NCBI GenBank assembly: GCA_910574635.1 | Contig: CAJTCG010000006.1 | Coordinates: 62,001-126,000 of the forward strand | DNA length: 64,000 nt | Origin: Oscillospiraceae bacterium | GTDB taxonomy: Bacteria; Bacillota; Clostridia; Oscillospirales; Oscillospiraceae | Reading direction: 5' to 3' | In this document: positions 42,136-50,451 of the stretch, piece after piece | How positions within the stretch are numbered: the stretch's first letter is position 1 | How the letters are laid out: every line of letters starts with the position of its first letter | Notes under the pieces: model-generated | What the model was told of the DNA's origin: nothing | Database searches by the model: none | Seen by the model: the letters and a program-made list of their open reading frames with translations, nothing else | Program-made: the position numbers and the translations under genes

Positions 42136-43026
42136 ATGATGAATATTTTATTCGCGGTTGCCGTCCTGGGCATCCTGGGCGCGATCTTCGGCCTGGTCCT
42201 GGCCGTGGCCTCCAAGATTTTCGAGGTAAAGAAGGACCCCCGTGAGGAGGCCATCCTGGGCCTGCTGGCCGGGGCCAACTGCGGCGGCTGCGGCTATCCC
42301 GGCTGCGGCGGCTGTGCCGCCGCCATCCTGGCGGGAGAAGCCCCCGTCACCGCCTGCGCTCCCGCCGGGGCGGAAAACGCCGCCGCCATCGCCAAGATCA
42401 TGGGCATGGAGGCTCCCACCGGGGAGCGGCAGGTGGCTTTCGTCCGCTGCACCGGCGGCGTGAACGCGAAAAAGCGCTTTGACTATGTGGGCGTCAAGGA
42501 CTGCATCTCCGCGACGAAGGTCGCGGGCGGTCCCCTGGAGTGCGCCTTCGGCTGCCTGGGCTTTGGCTCCTGCGTGGCCGCGTGCCAGTTCGGCGCCATG
42601 TCCATCGGCCCCGGCGGCACCGCCGTGGTGGACCCGGACAAGTGCACCGCCTGCATGGCCTGCGCCGCCGCCTGCCCCCGGCACCTGATTACCTCCGTCC
42701 CCGTGTCCAAGAAGGTCCATGTGGGCTGCGCCAACCAGGACAAGGGCAAGGCGGCTATGAGCGTCTGCTCCACCTCCTGCATCGGCTGCGGATTGTGCCA
42801 GAAGGAGTGCAAAAAAGACGCCATCCATGTGGAAAACGGCGTAGCGGTCATCGACTACGACAAGTGCGTGGGCTGCAAGCTCTGCACCAAGGTCTGCCCG
42901 AGAGACGCCATTCTCCCTGTGGCAACCGCCGAGGAGAAGGAAAAGTACAAGGCCATCAAGAAGGCTCAGGCCGAAAAGGCCAAGGCCGCGGCGGAAGCCA
43001 AGGCCGCGGAGCCCGCCGGGAAATAA
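42136..43026 (+). CDS. rnfB: Rnf complex subunit B (ferredoxin-accepting Fe-S protein)
   Basis: 296 aa. One N-terminal membrane helix (about 3-27), a Fes domain (ANCGGCGYPGCGGCAAAIL), further Cys residues at about 130-155, and three 4Fe-4S ferredoxin motifs (CTACMACAAACP, CIGCGLCQKECK, CVGCKLCTKVCP). The C-terminal 25 residues are Ala/Lys-rich. It takes electrons from reduced ferredoxin and passes them into the complex, which pumps Na+ or H+. Last gene of the operon. Confidence 0.96.
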   Translation: MMNILFAVAVLGILGAIFGLVLAVASKIFEVKKDPREEAILGLLAGANCGGCGYPGCGGCAAAILAGEAPVTACAPAGAENAAAIAKIMGMEAPTGERQVAFVRCTGGVNAKKRFDYVGVKDCISATKVAGGPLECAFGCLGFGSCVAACQFGAMSIGPGGTAVVDPDKCTACMACAAACPRHLITSVPVSKKVHVGCANQDKGKAAMSVCSTSCIGCGLCQKECKKDAIHVENGVAVIDYDKCVGCKLCTKVCPRDAILPVATAEEKEKYKAIKKAQAEKAKAAAEAKAAEPAGK

Positions 43027-43044
43027 CCCTTTAAAATACTGGAA

Positions 43045-43077
43045 AACGCCCCGGGCTCAGGTCCGGGGCGTTTTTTT
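43045..43077 (+). terminator. Terminator of the rnf operon
   Basis: Stem AACGCCCCGG/CCGGGGCGTT with an 8-base loop and seven T, 18 bases after rnfB. Confidence 0.92.
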
Positions 43078-43123
43078 GCCCGTTAAGGCGGACCTGGATT
43101 TTCATGGAATTTATCGAAGGGCC

Positions 43124-43152
43124 TTGTATTTTGACGGAAGCTGGTATATGAT
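43124..43152 (+). promoter_or_regulatory. Promoter of the folate riboswitch/folT/folC unit
   Basis: TTGTAT (43124-43129), 17-bp spacer, TATGAT (43147-43152). The riboswitch aptamer begins about 30 bases downstream. Confidence 0.6.
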
Positions 43153-43185
43153 AAGGGCGTCCCTGGCGAAGGCCGGAAGGACAAA

Positions 43186-43285
43186 GGCAGAGTAGGGACA
43201 CGCGTGTCAAAGTGCCGGAGAGACGGGGAGTTGCTCTTTGGACGAAGGAAGAAATTCCGCAGTGCGCGTCCCGCATCCCGCTGCC
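43186..43285 (+). ncRNA. Tetrahydrofolate (THF) riboswitch aptamer
   Basis: The segment follows the THF class I riboswitch element by element. P1 is GGCAG/CTGCC. AGTAG is next, then P2 GGGAC/GTCCC, the CGCGT and AAGTG joining segments, P3 AGAG/CTCT enclosing ACGGGGAGTTG, then ACGAA, P4 GGAA-GAAA-TTCC, and GCAGTG leading to GCATCCCGCTGCC. It lies between the promoter and folT/folC, a folate transport and a folate polyglutamylation gene, the expected regulon. Directly downstream is a terminator/RBS-masking hairpin whose left arm can also pair with the P1 3' strand. Confidence 0.88.
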
Positions 43286-43309
43286 GCATATGGGAACGGG
43301 CTTCCTCTG

Positions 43310-43331
43310 TGCGGCGTGCTGCCGCATTTTT
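43310..43331 (+). terminator. Riboswitch expression platform (terminator hairpin)
   Basis: Stem TGCGGC (43310-43315)/GCCGCA (43321-43326) is followed by five T. It extends outward by TCCTCT (43303-43308) pairing with AGAGGA (43332-43337), which covers part of the folT ribosome site GAGGAGG. The right arm repeats GCTGCCGCAT from the end of the aptamer (43280-43289), so the left arm can pair with either copy. Confidence 0.75.
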
Positions 43332-43347
43332 AGAGGAGGTTTTTGTT

Positions 43348-43899
43348 ATGCCCAAAAGGAATGTGAAACGGATGTGCTACGCCGCGCTGCTGGCGGCCAT
43401 GTACCTGCCCCTGTCGCTCTACGCGGCGGTGCAGGTGGGGAATGTGCGGATTTCCTTCGGCTCCCTGCCGGTGGTGGCGGCCGCCCTGCTCTTCGGCCCG
43501 GTGGACGCGGTAATCGTGGCCATGGTGGGCGAGTTCTTCAAACAGCTTTTGACCTACGGCGTCACCTACACCACCGTGCTGTACCTGATTCCCCCGGCCC
43601 TCCGGGGCCTGGTGGTGGGCCTGGGGGCCCTTGCGCTGCTGTCCCTCCGGGGCCAGCGGCTGGAGGAGCGGAGGATGCTTTGCTATGCTGTTTGCATCGT
43701 GGCGGCCGTCTGCACCACCCTGGGGAACACCCTGGTGAACTGGCTGGACAGCGTGCTGATGGGCTACTATTTTCCAGGCCTGATTCTGGGGGATTTTGTC
43801 TGGCGGCTCATAGTGGGCATGATCAACGCCGTGGTGATGTCCTCCCTGGCAATTCCCCTGGTGAAGGCGCTCCGGCAGCGGAACGCGGTCAGCCTGTAA
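43348..43899 (+). CDS. folT: Folate ECF transporter S component
   Basis: 183 aa with five to six membrane helices. The N terminus (KRMCYAALLAAMYLPLSLYAAVQVGNVRISFGSLPVVAAALLFGP) is the FolT pattern of ECF substrate-binding subunits. It captures folate and works with a shared energising module (EcfA, EcfA', EcfT) encoded elsewhere. The THF riboswitch upstream supports folate as substrate. The start ATG is 8 bases after GAGGAGG. folC follows by 13 bases. Confidence 0.9.
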   Translation: MPKRNVKRMCYAALLAAMYLPLSLYAAVQVGNVRISFGSLPVVAAALLFGPVDAVIVAMVGEFFKQLLTYGVTYTTVLYLIPPALRGLVVGLGALALLSLRGQRLEERRMLCYAVCIVAAVCTTLGNTLVNWLDSVLMGYYFPGLILGDFVWRLIVGMINAVVMSSLAIPLVKALRQRNAVSL

Positions 43900-43912
43900 A
43901 GGAGGCGGCGCC

Positions 43913-45199
43913 ATGACGGGAGAAGAGGCCGTGTCCTACGTCTGGTCCCACGGCTGGGAGGCTCATGCCCCGGGCCTAGACCGTATCCGGGAGCTGCTGC
44001 GCCGCCTGGGGGACCCCCAGAAGGGGCTGAGATTTATCCACGCGGCGGGCACCAACGGCAAGGGCAGCGTCTGCGCCTGTCTCGCCTCCGTGCTGGAGGC
44101 GGCGGGATATCGGGTGGGGCTGAACACGTCCCCCCACCTGGAACGCTTTCATGAGCGCATCCGGGTGAACGGGGAGGAGATTTCCGATGAAGCCCTTGGG
44201 GCGGTGATGGACCGGGTCCGCCCTGCGGCGGAGGCCATGGCGGAGCACCCCACGGAGTTCGAGCTGATCACCGCCGCCGCCTTCCTGCACTTTCAGGAGC
44301 AGGTCTGTGATATCGTGGTCCTGGAGACCGGCCTGGGCGGGGGCCTGGACGCCTCCAACGTCATCGAGACTCCGGAGCTGGCAGTCCTCACCGCCATGGG
44401 CATGGACCACGCTGCCATTCTGGGCCCCACCCTTCGGGACATCGCCGCCGCCAAGGCGGGGATTATCAAGCCGGGCGGGACCGTGGTCAGCCGGGGGGGC
44501 TGTCCCGAGGCGGACGAGGTGTTTCGCCAGGTCTGCCAAGAGCGGGGGGCGGACTTGACGGAGCTGGACCTCTCCCGGCTGCGGGTCCGGCGGCTGAACC
44601 TGGAGGGCGCGGTTTTCGACTTCGCCCCCTGGGAGAACCTGACCATCCCCCTGGCGGGGGCCTATCAGGCGGAGAACGCCGCCCTGGCCCTGACGGCCCT
44701 GGAGGCCTTGAAGAAAAAGGGATGGAGCATCCCGGAGGAGGCCGTCCGCCAAGGGCTGGCGGCGGTCCGCTGGCCGGGGCGCTTTGAGGTCCTGGGGAAA
44801 CGCCCCGTTTTCCTCCTGGACGGCGCCCACAACGCCCACGGCATGCGCGCGGCGGCGGAGAGCCTGCGGGCCCTCTTTCCCGGGAAACGACTGACCTTCC
44901 TCCTGGGCGTCCTGGCGGACAAGGACGCCGGGGAGATGCTGGATCTGCTGGCCCCCCTGGCGGAGCGGGCCTTTGTCCTCCGGCCCGACAGCCCCCGGGC
45001 CATGGACCCGGCGGCGCTGTGCGCCCTTCTGGCGGAGCGCGGGGTGGAAGCCCGGCCCTGCGTTTCGGTAGAAGAGGGGCTGAACGCTGCCCTGGCAGCG
45101 GCGGGGGAGGCAATCTGCGCCCTGGGTTCCCTGTACCTCTGCGGCGAGGTGCGCGCGGCTTATACCGGGAAATTCCCGCCGCCGGGGACATGCCGCTGA
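43913..45199 (+). CDS. folC: Folylpolyglutamate synthase/dihydrofolate synthase
   Basis: 428 aa. P-loop GTNGKGSVCACLASVLE (about residues 43-59), TSPHLERFHERIRVNG, and LETGLGGGLDASNVI are conserved MurD-like ligase motifs; the C-terminal domain contains DGAHNAHGMRAAAESL. It adds glutamates to folate so that the cofactor is kept in the cell, fitting its place after the folate importer. Start after AAAGGAGG. Confidence 0.95.
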   Translation: MTGEEAVSYVWSHGWEAHAPGLDRIRELLRRLGDPQKGLRFIHAAGTNGKGSVCACLASVLEAAGYRVGLNTSPHLERFHERIRVNGEEISDEALGAVMDRVRPAAEAMAEHPTEFELITAAAFLHFQEQVCDIVVLETGLGGGLDASNVIETPELAVLTAMGMDHAAILGPTLRDIAAAKAGIIKPGGTVVSRGGCPEADEVFRQVCQERGADLTELDLSRLRVRRLNLEGAVFDFAPWENLTIPLAGAYQAENAALALTALEALKKKGWSIPEEAVRQGLAAVRWPGRFEVLGKRPVFLLDGAHNAHGMRAAAESLRALFPGKRLTFLLGVLADKDAGEMLDLLAPLAERAFVLRPDSPRAMDPAALCALLAERGVEARPCVSVEEGLNAALAAAGEAICALGSLYLCGEVRAAYTGKFPPPGTCR

Positions 45200-45220
45200 A
45201 CGAAGAAGCCTGAACAAGAA

Positions 45221-45303
45221 GCAGGTCCGCCGGGCGGGCCTGCCCTTGTTTTATGGAAGGAAAATTCTGCCATTTCTCAGAAAACAAGGGAAGAAAGCCC
45301 GCC
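45221..45303 (+). terminator. Terminator and nested inverted repeat after folC
   Basis: A stem GCAGGTCCGC/GCGGGCCTGC (one G-U) at 45221-45243 is followed by CCTTGTTTT. The same T-rich stretch is also one arm of a longer inverted repeat, CCCTTGTTTT (45243-45252)/AAAACAAGGG (45281-45290), enclosed by GGCGGGC/GCCCGCC (45233-45303). The two folds exclude each other. Confidence 0.6.
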
Positions 45304-45310
45304 TGACGGC

Positions 45311-45339
45311 TTGACAAGCCCGGCGGATCCCTTTATGAT
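45311..45339 (+). promoter_or_regulatory. Promoter of the rRNA methyltransferase gene
   Basis: TTGACA (45311-45316), 17-bp spacer, TATGAT (45334-45339), 85 bases before the ATG. Confidence 0.8.
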
Positions 45340-45423
45340 AAGAAAGAATCTACATTTTGCTGCGGCGACGGGGGTGGATTTCCGTCACTATGCCGGTACC
45401 GGCAGGAGAGGAGGCGCGCCGCT

Positions 45424-46206
45424 ATGGAAACTATCACCAGCAAGTCAAATCCCCTGTGCGTCCATCTGCGGAAGCTGGCCTCCTCCCGTTCCTACCGCGA
45501 GGAAACGGGAGAATTTTTGTGCGACAGCCCCAAGCTCCTCCAGGAGGCGGCGCTGTGGGGCGCGCCCATCACGGCGCTGCTGTACACCCAGGGGGCGGCG
45601 CTGCCCCCTGGGCTGGAAGGGCGGGTTCCCCGGATGGCGGAGGTCAGCGAGAGCGTCATGCGCTCCGTCAGCCCCATGGAAACCCCCCAGGGGGCCGTTT
45701 TTTCCTGCCGGTCCCCGGGCTGTGCCCCGCCGGAGCGGCTGGGGCCCGGCGCGGGGGGGCGGCTGCGCTTCCTGGTGCTGGACGGGGTGCAGGACCCCGG
45801 CAATGTGGGCACTATCCTTCGGACGGCGGACGCCTTCGGGGCACGGGTGATCGTGCTCCCCGGCTGCGCCGACCTCCATAATCCCAAAACCCTCCGGGCG
45901 GGAATGGGAGTCCATTTCCGTACCGAGATCTACCGCTGTACCCTGGAGGAGCTGACGGCTCTTTTGAAAGAGGCGGGCCTGCCCCTCTACGGCGCGGCCC
46001 TGCGGGAGGACACGGCGGATGTGCGGGAGGCGGATCTCCGCCGCTGTGCCATGGCTGTGGGCAGCGAGGGCCGGGGCCTCTCGGCGGCGGTGCTGGCGGC
46101 CTGTGACAAGACCGTCCGCATCCCCATGGACCCCCGGTGCGAGTCCCTGAACGCCGCCTCGGCGGCCTCGGTGCTGCTGTGGGAGGCGGCCCGGGGAGAA
46201 TATTAA
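45424..46206 (+). CDS. SpoU/TrmH-family RNA 2'-O-methyltransferase
   Basis: 260 aa. N-terminal substrate-binding domain (SKSNPLCVHLRKLASSRSYREETGEFLCDSPKLLQEA), then the knotted SPOUT domain with three family motifs: LDGVQDPGNVGTILRTADAFGA, AMAVGSEGRGLSAAVL and IPMDPRCESLNAASAASVLLWE. Uses SAM to methylate a ribose in rRNA or tRNA; the exact site is not deducible. Start after GGAGAGGAGG. Confidence 0.92.
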   Translation: METITSKSNPLCVHLRKLASSRSYREETGEFLCDSPKLLQEAALWGAPITALLYTQGAALPPGLEGRVPRMAEVSESVMRSVSPMETPQGAVFSCRSPGCAPPERLGPGAGGRLRFLVLDGVQDPGNVGTILRTADAFGARVIVLPGCADLHNPKTLRAGMGVHFRTEIYRCTLEELTALLKEAGLPLYGAALREDTADVREADLRRCAMAVGSEGRGLSAAVLAACDKTVRIPMDPRCESLNAASAASVLLWEAARGEY

Positions 46207-46210
46207 AAAT

Positions 46211-46244
46211 TTGACGCTTGCAATTTGCTTCTATTTAATATAGT
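46211..46244 (+). promoter_or_regulatory. Probable promoter of dprA
   Basis: TTGACG at 46211-46216 with TTTAAT 17 bp on, or TTGCAA at 46219 with TATAGT at 46239. The AT-rich stretch stands out from the GC-rich neighbours; the exact hexamers are uncertain. Confidence 0.45.
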
Positions 46245-46276
46245 ATAAAGAACCTTGGAAAAAGGAGGGGCGGGAT

Positions 46277-47476
46277 ATGCTGAAATATTGGGTGTGGCTG
46301 GCAGAGCTTCCGAGGCTGAAGGGCCCCTTCCGGCTGGCGCTTCTGCGGCACTTCGGTTCGCCGGAGGATATTTTCTTCGCCGACCGGGAGGAGCTGCTGC
46401 TGGCGGAGGATGTGCCCCCGGGCCAGGCGGAACTGGCCTTGAACCGGGACCTTTCCGCCGCGGACCGTATTTTGGCGGACTGCCAGCGCTTGGGCCAGCG
46501 GATTTTGACCATTCAGGACGCGGAGTATCCACAGCGCCTGCGGAACATCTTCGACCCGCCCCTGGTGCTCTATGTCAAGGGGCGGATGCCCGTCATGGAC
46601 GAGGAGGCGGCCATCGCGGTGGTGGGCACCCGGGAGTGCACGCCCTACGGAACCGCCTGCGGAGAGCGGCTGGGCCGGGAGCTGGCGGCTTCCGGTGCGG
46701 TGGTAGTGACAGGGCTGGCCCGGGGCGTGGATTCCGCCGCCGCCCGGGGAGCCCTCCGGGCGGGCGGATCCGTCGTGGGCGTGACGGGCGGCGGTCTGGA
46801 TGTCGTCTATCCCCCGGAAAATGGAGACTTGTACGCCGATGTCGCCGCCAGGGGGGTGCTGCTGTCCGAGTATCCGCCGGGCTCCCCGCCGGATAAAGCC
46901 CACTTTCCCGTCCGAAACCGGATTATGTCCGGCCTCAGCGTGGCCGCTCTGGTGGTGGAGGCCCCGGGGCACAGCGGCGCGCTCATCACCGCCCGGCTGG
47001 CCCTGGAGCAGGGCCGGGAGGTTTACGCCGTCCCCGGTCCCATCGACGCCCCGGACAGCGTGGGCTGCAACCGCCTGATCCGGGACGGCGCGGGCCTGGC
47101 GGCGGAGGGCTGGGACATCCTCCGGGATTTCCAGGAGCGTTTCCCGGAAAAGCTGCGTCCCGCTCGGAAGCTCCCGGCCTGGACGCCCCTGCCCACCCGG
47201 CGGCGGGCCGAGCCCCGGCGGAAGCCGGAGCCTGCTCCGGAGCCGGAAAAAGCGCCCGCGCTCCGGGCCGTGAGCCGGGAGGGCCTGACGGACGATCAGA
47301 TCGCCCTTCTTGGGGTGCTGGAGCCGGAGGGCCTCGTTCAAGTGGACGATTTAATCGAAAGCACCGGCATTCCCGCCCGGCGGGTTTCGTCGGCCCTGAC
47401 CATGCTGGAGATTGACGGCTGCGTACGGCAGCATGACGGCAAGCGGTACACACGGACCGTGGCGCTGACGGAATAA
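46277..47476 (+). CDS. dprA: DNA processing protein DprA
   Basis: 399 aa. An N-terminal HhH/SAM-like domain is followed by the Rossmann domain (YPQRLRNIFDPPLVLYVKG, AVVGTRECTPYGTACGERLGRELA, GLARGVDSAAARGAL, FPVRNRIMSGLS) and a C-terminal winged helix (about 335-395). A Pro/Arg-rich linker lies near 285-325. It loads RecA onto incoming single-stranded DNA in natural transformation. Next to topA as in many Firmicutes. Start after AAAGGAGG. Confidence 0.95.
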   Translation: MLKYWVWLAELPRLKGPFRLALLRHFGSPEDIFFADREELLLAEDVPPGQAELALNRDLSAADRILADCQRLGQRILTIQDAEYPQRLRNIFDPPLVLYVKGRMPVMDEEAAIAVVGTRECTPYGTACGERLGRELAASGAVVVTGLARGVDSAAARGALRAGGSVVGVTGGGLDVVYPPENGDLYADVAARGVLLSEYPPGSPPDKAHFPVRNRIMSGLSVAALVVEAPGHSGALITARLALEQGREVYAVPGPIDAPDSVGCNRLIRDGAGLAAEGWDILRDFQERFPEKLRPARKLPAWTPLPTRRRAEPRRKPEPAPEPEKAPALRAVSREGLTDDQIALLGVLEPEGLVQVDDLIESTGIPARRVSSALTMLEIDGCVRQHDGKRYTRTVALTE

Positions 47477-47525
47477 CGCGAATTTCATTCCCCCTCCCGC
47501 GGGGCGGGAAACAACGGAGGTAACT

Positions 47526-49883
47526 ATGTCAAAGCAGTATCTGGTCATCGTGGAATCCCCGGCGAAGGCCAAGACCATCGGAAAGTATCTGGGGAAGGAG
47601 TACACCGTTAAGGCCTGTATGGGCCACCTGCGGGATCTGCCCAAGAGCAAGCTGGGCGTGGACCCGGAGCAGGATTTTGAGCCGGTTTACCAGCCCATCA
47701 AGGGCAAGGAAGATATCATCAAGGACCTGAAAAAATCTGCCAAGGCGGCGGACACCGTGTTTCTGGCAACCGACCCGGACCGGGAGGGGGAGGCCATCTC
47801 CTGGCACTTAAAGCACCTTCTGGACCTGCCGGACGAGAAGACCCGGCGGGTGACCTTCAACGAAATCACAAAAAAAGTGGTCCAGGAGAGCATCCAGTCC
47901 CCCCGGGCCATCGACCAGAACCTGGTGGATGCCCAGCAGGCCCGGCGCATCCTGGACCGGCTGGTGGGCTATGAGCTGAGCCCCCTCCTGTGGAAAAAGG
48001 TCCGCCGGGGCCTCTCCGCCGGGCGGGTCCAGTCTGTGGCCACTCGGATGGTGGACGACCGGGAGCGGGAGATCGAGGCCTTCCAGCCGGAGGAGTACTG
48101 GACCCTGGACGTGAACCTCCTGGGCGGCCACAAGCCCTTTGCCGCCCGCTACCACGGGAAGGACGGGAAGAAGGCGGAGCTGAAAAGCCAGGCCGAGGTG
48201 GACGCGGTGGTCCATGAGACGGAAAACGCCGCCTTCTCGGTGAAGAGCGTGAAGCGCACCGACAAGCAGCGCAGCCCCTCGCCCCCCTTCACCACCTCCA
48301 CCATGCAGCAGGAGGCCTCCCGGAAGCTGAGCATGACCCCCCGGCGGACCATGGCCATCGCCCAGCAGCTCTATGAGGGCGTGGACATCGCCGGGGAGGG
48401 CACCGTGGGCCTCATCACCTATATGCGTACCGACTCCCTGCGCCTTTCCGAGGAGGCCCTGGCGGAGGCCAAGAGCTTTATCCTGGGCCGCTACGGGGAC
48501 GCCTACGCCAAAACCAACCGCTATAAGGCCAAGGCCAATGCCCAGGACGCCCACGAGGCCATCCGCCCCAGCAACGTCCGCTGGACCCCGGAGGATTTGA
48601 AAGCCGACCTCACCGGGGAGCAGTACCGGCTCTACCGCCTGATTTGGAGCCGCTTCGTGGCCTGCCAGATGTCCAACGCCGTGTACGACAGCGTGTCCGT
48701 GGAGATCGAGGCCAGCCGCCACGACTTCCGGGCCAGCTCCTCCAGCCTGAAATTCGCGGGTTACACCGCCGTTTATGAAGAAGGCAAGGACGAGGAGAAG
48801 GAGGAGAAGGAGTCTCCCCTGCCGGAGCTCCAGGAGGGGGACGCCCTGGAGCTGAAGGACTTCGCACCCAGCCAGCACTTCACCCAGCCCCCCGCCCGGT
48901 ATACCGACGCGTCCCTCATCCGGGCCATGGAGGAGCAGGGCATCGGCCGGCCCTCCACCTACGCCCCCACCGTGTCCACGATTCTGGACCGGATGTATGT
49001 AGAAAAAGAGGGCAAGTATTTAAAAATCACCAACCTGGGCCGGGTGGTGACGGAGCTGATGAAGGATAAGTTCACCGACATCGCCGATCTGAAATTCACC
49101 GCCCACATGGAGGAAAAGCTGGACTCCGTGGAGGGGGGGAGCATCCCCTGGAAGGGGGTCCTGCGGGACTTCTACGGGGATTTCGACAAGAACCTCAAGC
49201 AGGCGGAGCAGGACCTGGAGGGCGTGCGCATCAAGGTGCCCGACGAGGTGTCCACGGAGGTGTGTCCCGAGTGCGGGCGGAACCTGGTGGTGAAAATGGG
49301 CCGGTTCGGACGCTTCCTGGCCTGTCCCGGCTTCCCGGATTGCAGCTTCACCATGCCCCTGGTGGTGGAGATGCCGGGCCGCTGTCCCAAGTGCGGCGGG
49401 CGGCTGATGAAGCGGACGGGAAAGAGCAAGAAAAACGGGAAGCAGTACACCTACTACTGCTGTGAGCACACCACCAGCAAGGTGGAGGCGGAAAAATGCG
49501 ACTTCATGACCTGGGACGTGCCGGTAAAGGACGACTGCCCGGCCTGTGGGCAGACCATGTTCAAGAAAGCGGGCAAGGGAGCCCGGAAGCCCTTCTGCAT
49601 CAACCCGGCGTGCTCCAACTTCCTGCCGGAGGATAAGCGGGGCTATCCCCGCTTCGCCGCCCGGAAGGAGGGGGAGGAGCCCCCCGCGGCGGAGGAGGCG
49701 CCGGAGAAGCCCGCCGCCAAAAAGGCCGGGAAAACGGCCTCCGCCAAGAAGACAGCGGCCAAGACCGCGAAAGCGGCCTCCGCCAAGAAACCGGCGGCGA
49801 AAACCGCGAAAGCCTCCACGGCGAAGAAAGCCACCGCGAAGAAACCCGCCGCCAAGAAAGCCGAGACGCCGGAGGAGGGCTAA
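47526..49883 (+). CDS. topA: DNA topoisomerase I
   Basis: 785 aa. TOPRIM domain at the N terminus (VIVESPAKAKTIGKYLG; DPDREGEAISWHL), the catalytic Tyr in GLITYMRTDSLRLS (about residue 300), and PSTYAPTVSTILDR. Three zinc-finger modules with Cys pairs follow (CPECGRN..CPGFPDC, CPKCGG, CPACGQ). The last 65 residues are a Lys/Ala/Thr-rich tail with repeats of AAKTAKAASAKK type, resembling histone H1. It relaxes negative supercoils. The stop overlaps the end of the convergent small gene by 4 bases. Confidence 0.97.
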   Translation: MSKQYLVIVESPAKAKTIGKYLGKEYTVKACMGHLRDLPKSKLGVDPEQDFEPVYQPIKGKEDIIKDLKKSAKAADTVFLATDPDREGEAISWHLKHLLDLPDEKTRRVTFNEITKKVVQESIQSPRAIDQNLVDAQQARRILDRLVGYELSPLLWKKVRRGLSAGRVQSVATRMVDDREREIEAFQPEEYWTLDVNLLGGHKPFAARYHGKDGKKAELKSQAEVDAVVHETENAAFSVKSVKRTDKQRSPSPPFTTSTMQQEASRKLSMTPRRTMAIAQQLYEGVDIAGEGTVGLITYMRTDSLRLSEEALAEAKSFILGRYGDAYAKTNRYKAKANAQDAHEAIRPSNVRWTPEDLKADLTGEQYRLYRLIWSRFVACQMSNAVYDSVSVEIEASRHDFRASSSSLKFAGYTAVYEEGKDEEKEEKESPLPELQEGDALELKDFAPSQHFTQPPARYTDASLIRAMEEQGIGRPSTYAPTVSTILDRMYVEKEGKYLKITNLGRVVTELMKDKFTDIADLKFTAHMEEKLDSVEGGSIPWKGVLRDFYGDFDKNLKQAEQDLEGVRIKVPDEVSTEVCPECGRNLVVKMGRFGRFLACPGFPDCSFTMPLVVEMPGRCPKCGGRLMKRTGKSKKNGKQYTYYCCEHTTSKVEAEKCDFMTWDVPVKDDCPACGQTMFKKAGKGARKPFCINPACSNFLPEDKRGYPRFAARKEGEEPPAAEEAPEKPAAKKAGKTASAKKTAAKTAKAASAKKPAAKTAKASTAKKATAKKPAAKKAETPEEG

Positions 49884-50128
49884 GAGAGCTCTTTCGCGGC
49901 GGCGAAAGCGGCCTGGAACATGGCTTCCTGCTCCATGAGGGCGCGGGCGTTCAAGGCAAGGACGTACCGCTGGAGGAGCGCCTGGAAGCACTCCGGCAGG
50001 GCAGCGGACAGCGCGCCGTAGAGCTGGGCAAGCTCGGCGGCGTAGGCGTCCCGCTCGAAGCCGTCTATGTAACGGTCCAGGGCGTAGGCACGGAGATCGT
50101 CGCAGATGGTTTGCATTAAGGGTGACAT
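49880..50128 (-). CDS. Small hypothetical protein divergent from an XRE regulator
   Basis: 82 aa from the ATG at 50128, preceded by GGAGG 6 bases upstream; a start at 50149 has no site. Helical, rich in Ala, Leu and Tyr (DDLRAYALDRYIDGFERDAYAAELAQLYGAL), no membrane segment. It shares a palindromic operator with the divergently oriented XRE gene, so it is probably regulated by it. Family not recognised. Its 3' end overlaps topA by 4 bases. Confidence 0.65.
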   Translation of the reverse strand: MSPLMQTICDDLRAYALDRYIDGFERDAYAAELAQLYGALSAALPECFQALLQRYVLALNARALMEQEAMFQAAFAAAKELS

Positions 50129-50152
50129 AAGAATCCTCCATTCACGCATGGT

Positions 50153-50179
50153 TTATTCGTGTATATAGTACACGAATAA
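50153..50179. promoter_or_regulatory. Palindromic operator between the XRE gene and the small gene
   Basis: Perfect 11-bp arms TTATTCGTGTA/TACACGAATAA with a 5-bp centre, enclosed by CACGCA (50143-50148)/TGCGTG (50183-50188). It occupies the shared promoter space of the two divergent genes. Confidence 0.75.
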
Positions 50180-50211
50180 CTTGTGCGTGTCAAGAGGTGA
50201 ATTGCAGAATT

Positions 50212-50451
50212 ATGGTTAAAATTGCCGAGCGTTTAAAAGCATTGCGTAAGGAAAAAAGAATGCGTCAATCTGATGTTGCGAATTTGCTTGGGATTGGTGT
50301 ACGCACCTATCAGTATTATGAGGGCGATGAACACCGCCCGGATTATGAGATGCTGATAAAGCTGGCAGATTTGTTTGACGTGTCTACCGATTATTTGTTG
50401 GGCAGGTCCCAAGAGAGATTGGTGGAAACCCGGGGGAGGGCGGACACATAG
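50212..50451 (+). CDS. XRE-family transcriptional regulator, low GC
   Basis: 79 aa from the ATG at 50212, 9 bases after AGAGGTGA; a GTG at 50197 is in frame but overlaps that site. A single HTH fills most of the protein (RLKALRKEKRMRQSDVANLLGIGVRTYQYYEGDEHRPDYEMLIKLADLFDVSTDYLLG). Composition is much poorer in GC than topA or trmFO, which suggests it came with a mobile element. Its C terminus runs into the repeat block. Confidence 0.85.
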   Translation: MVKIAERLKALRKEKRMRQSDVANLLGIGVRTYQYYEGDEHRPDYEMLIKLADLFDVSTDYLLGRSQERLVETRGRADT

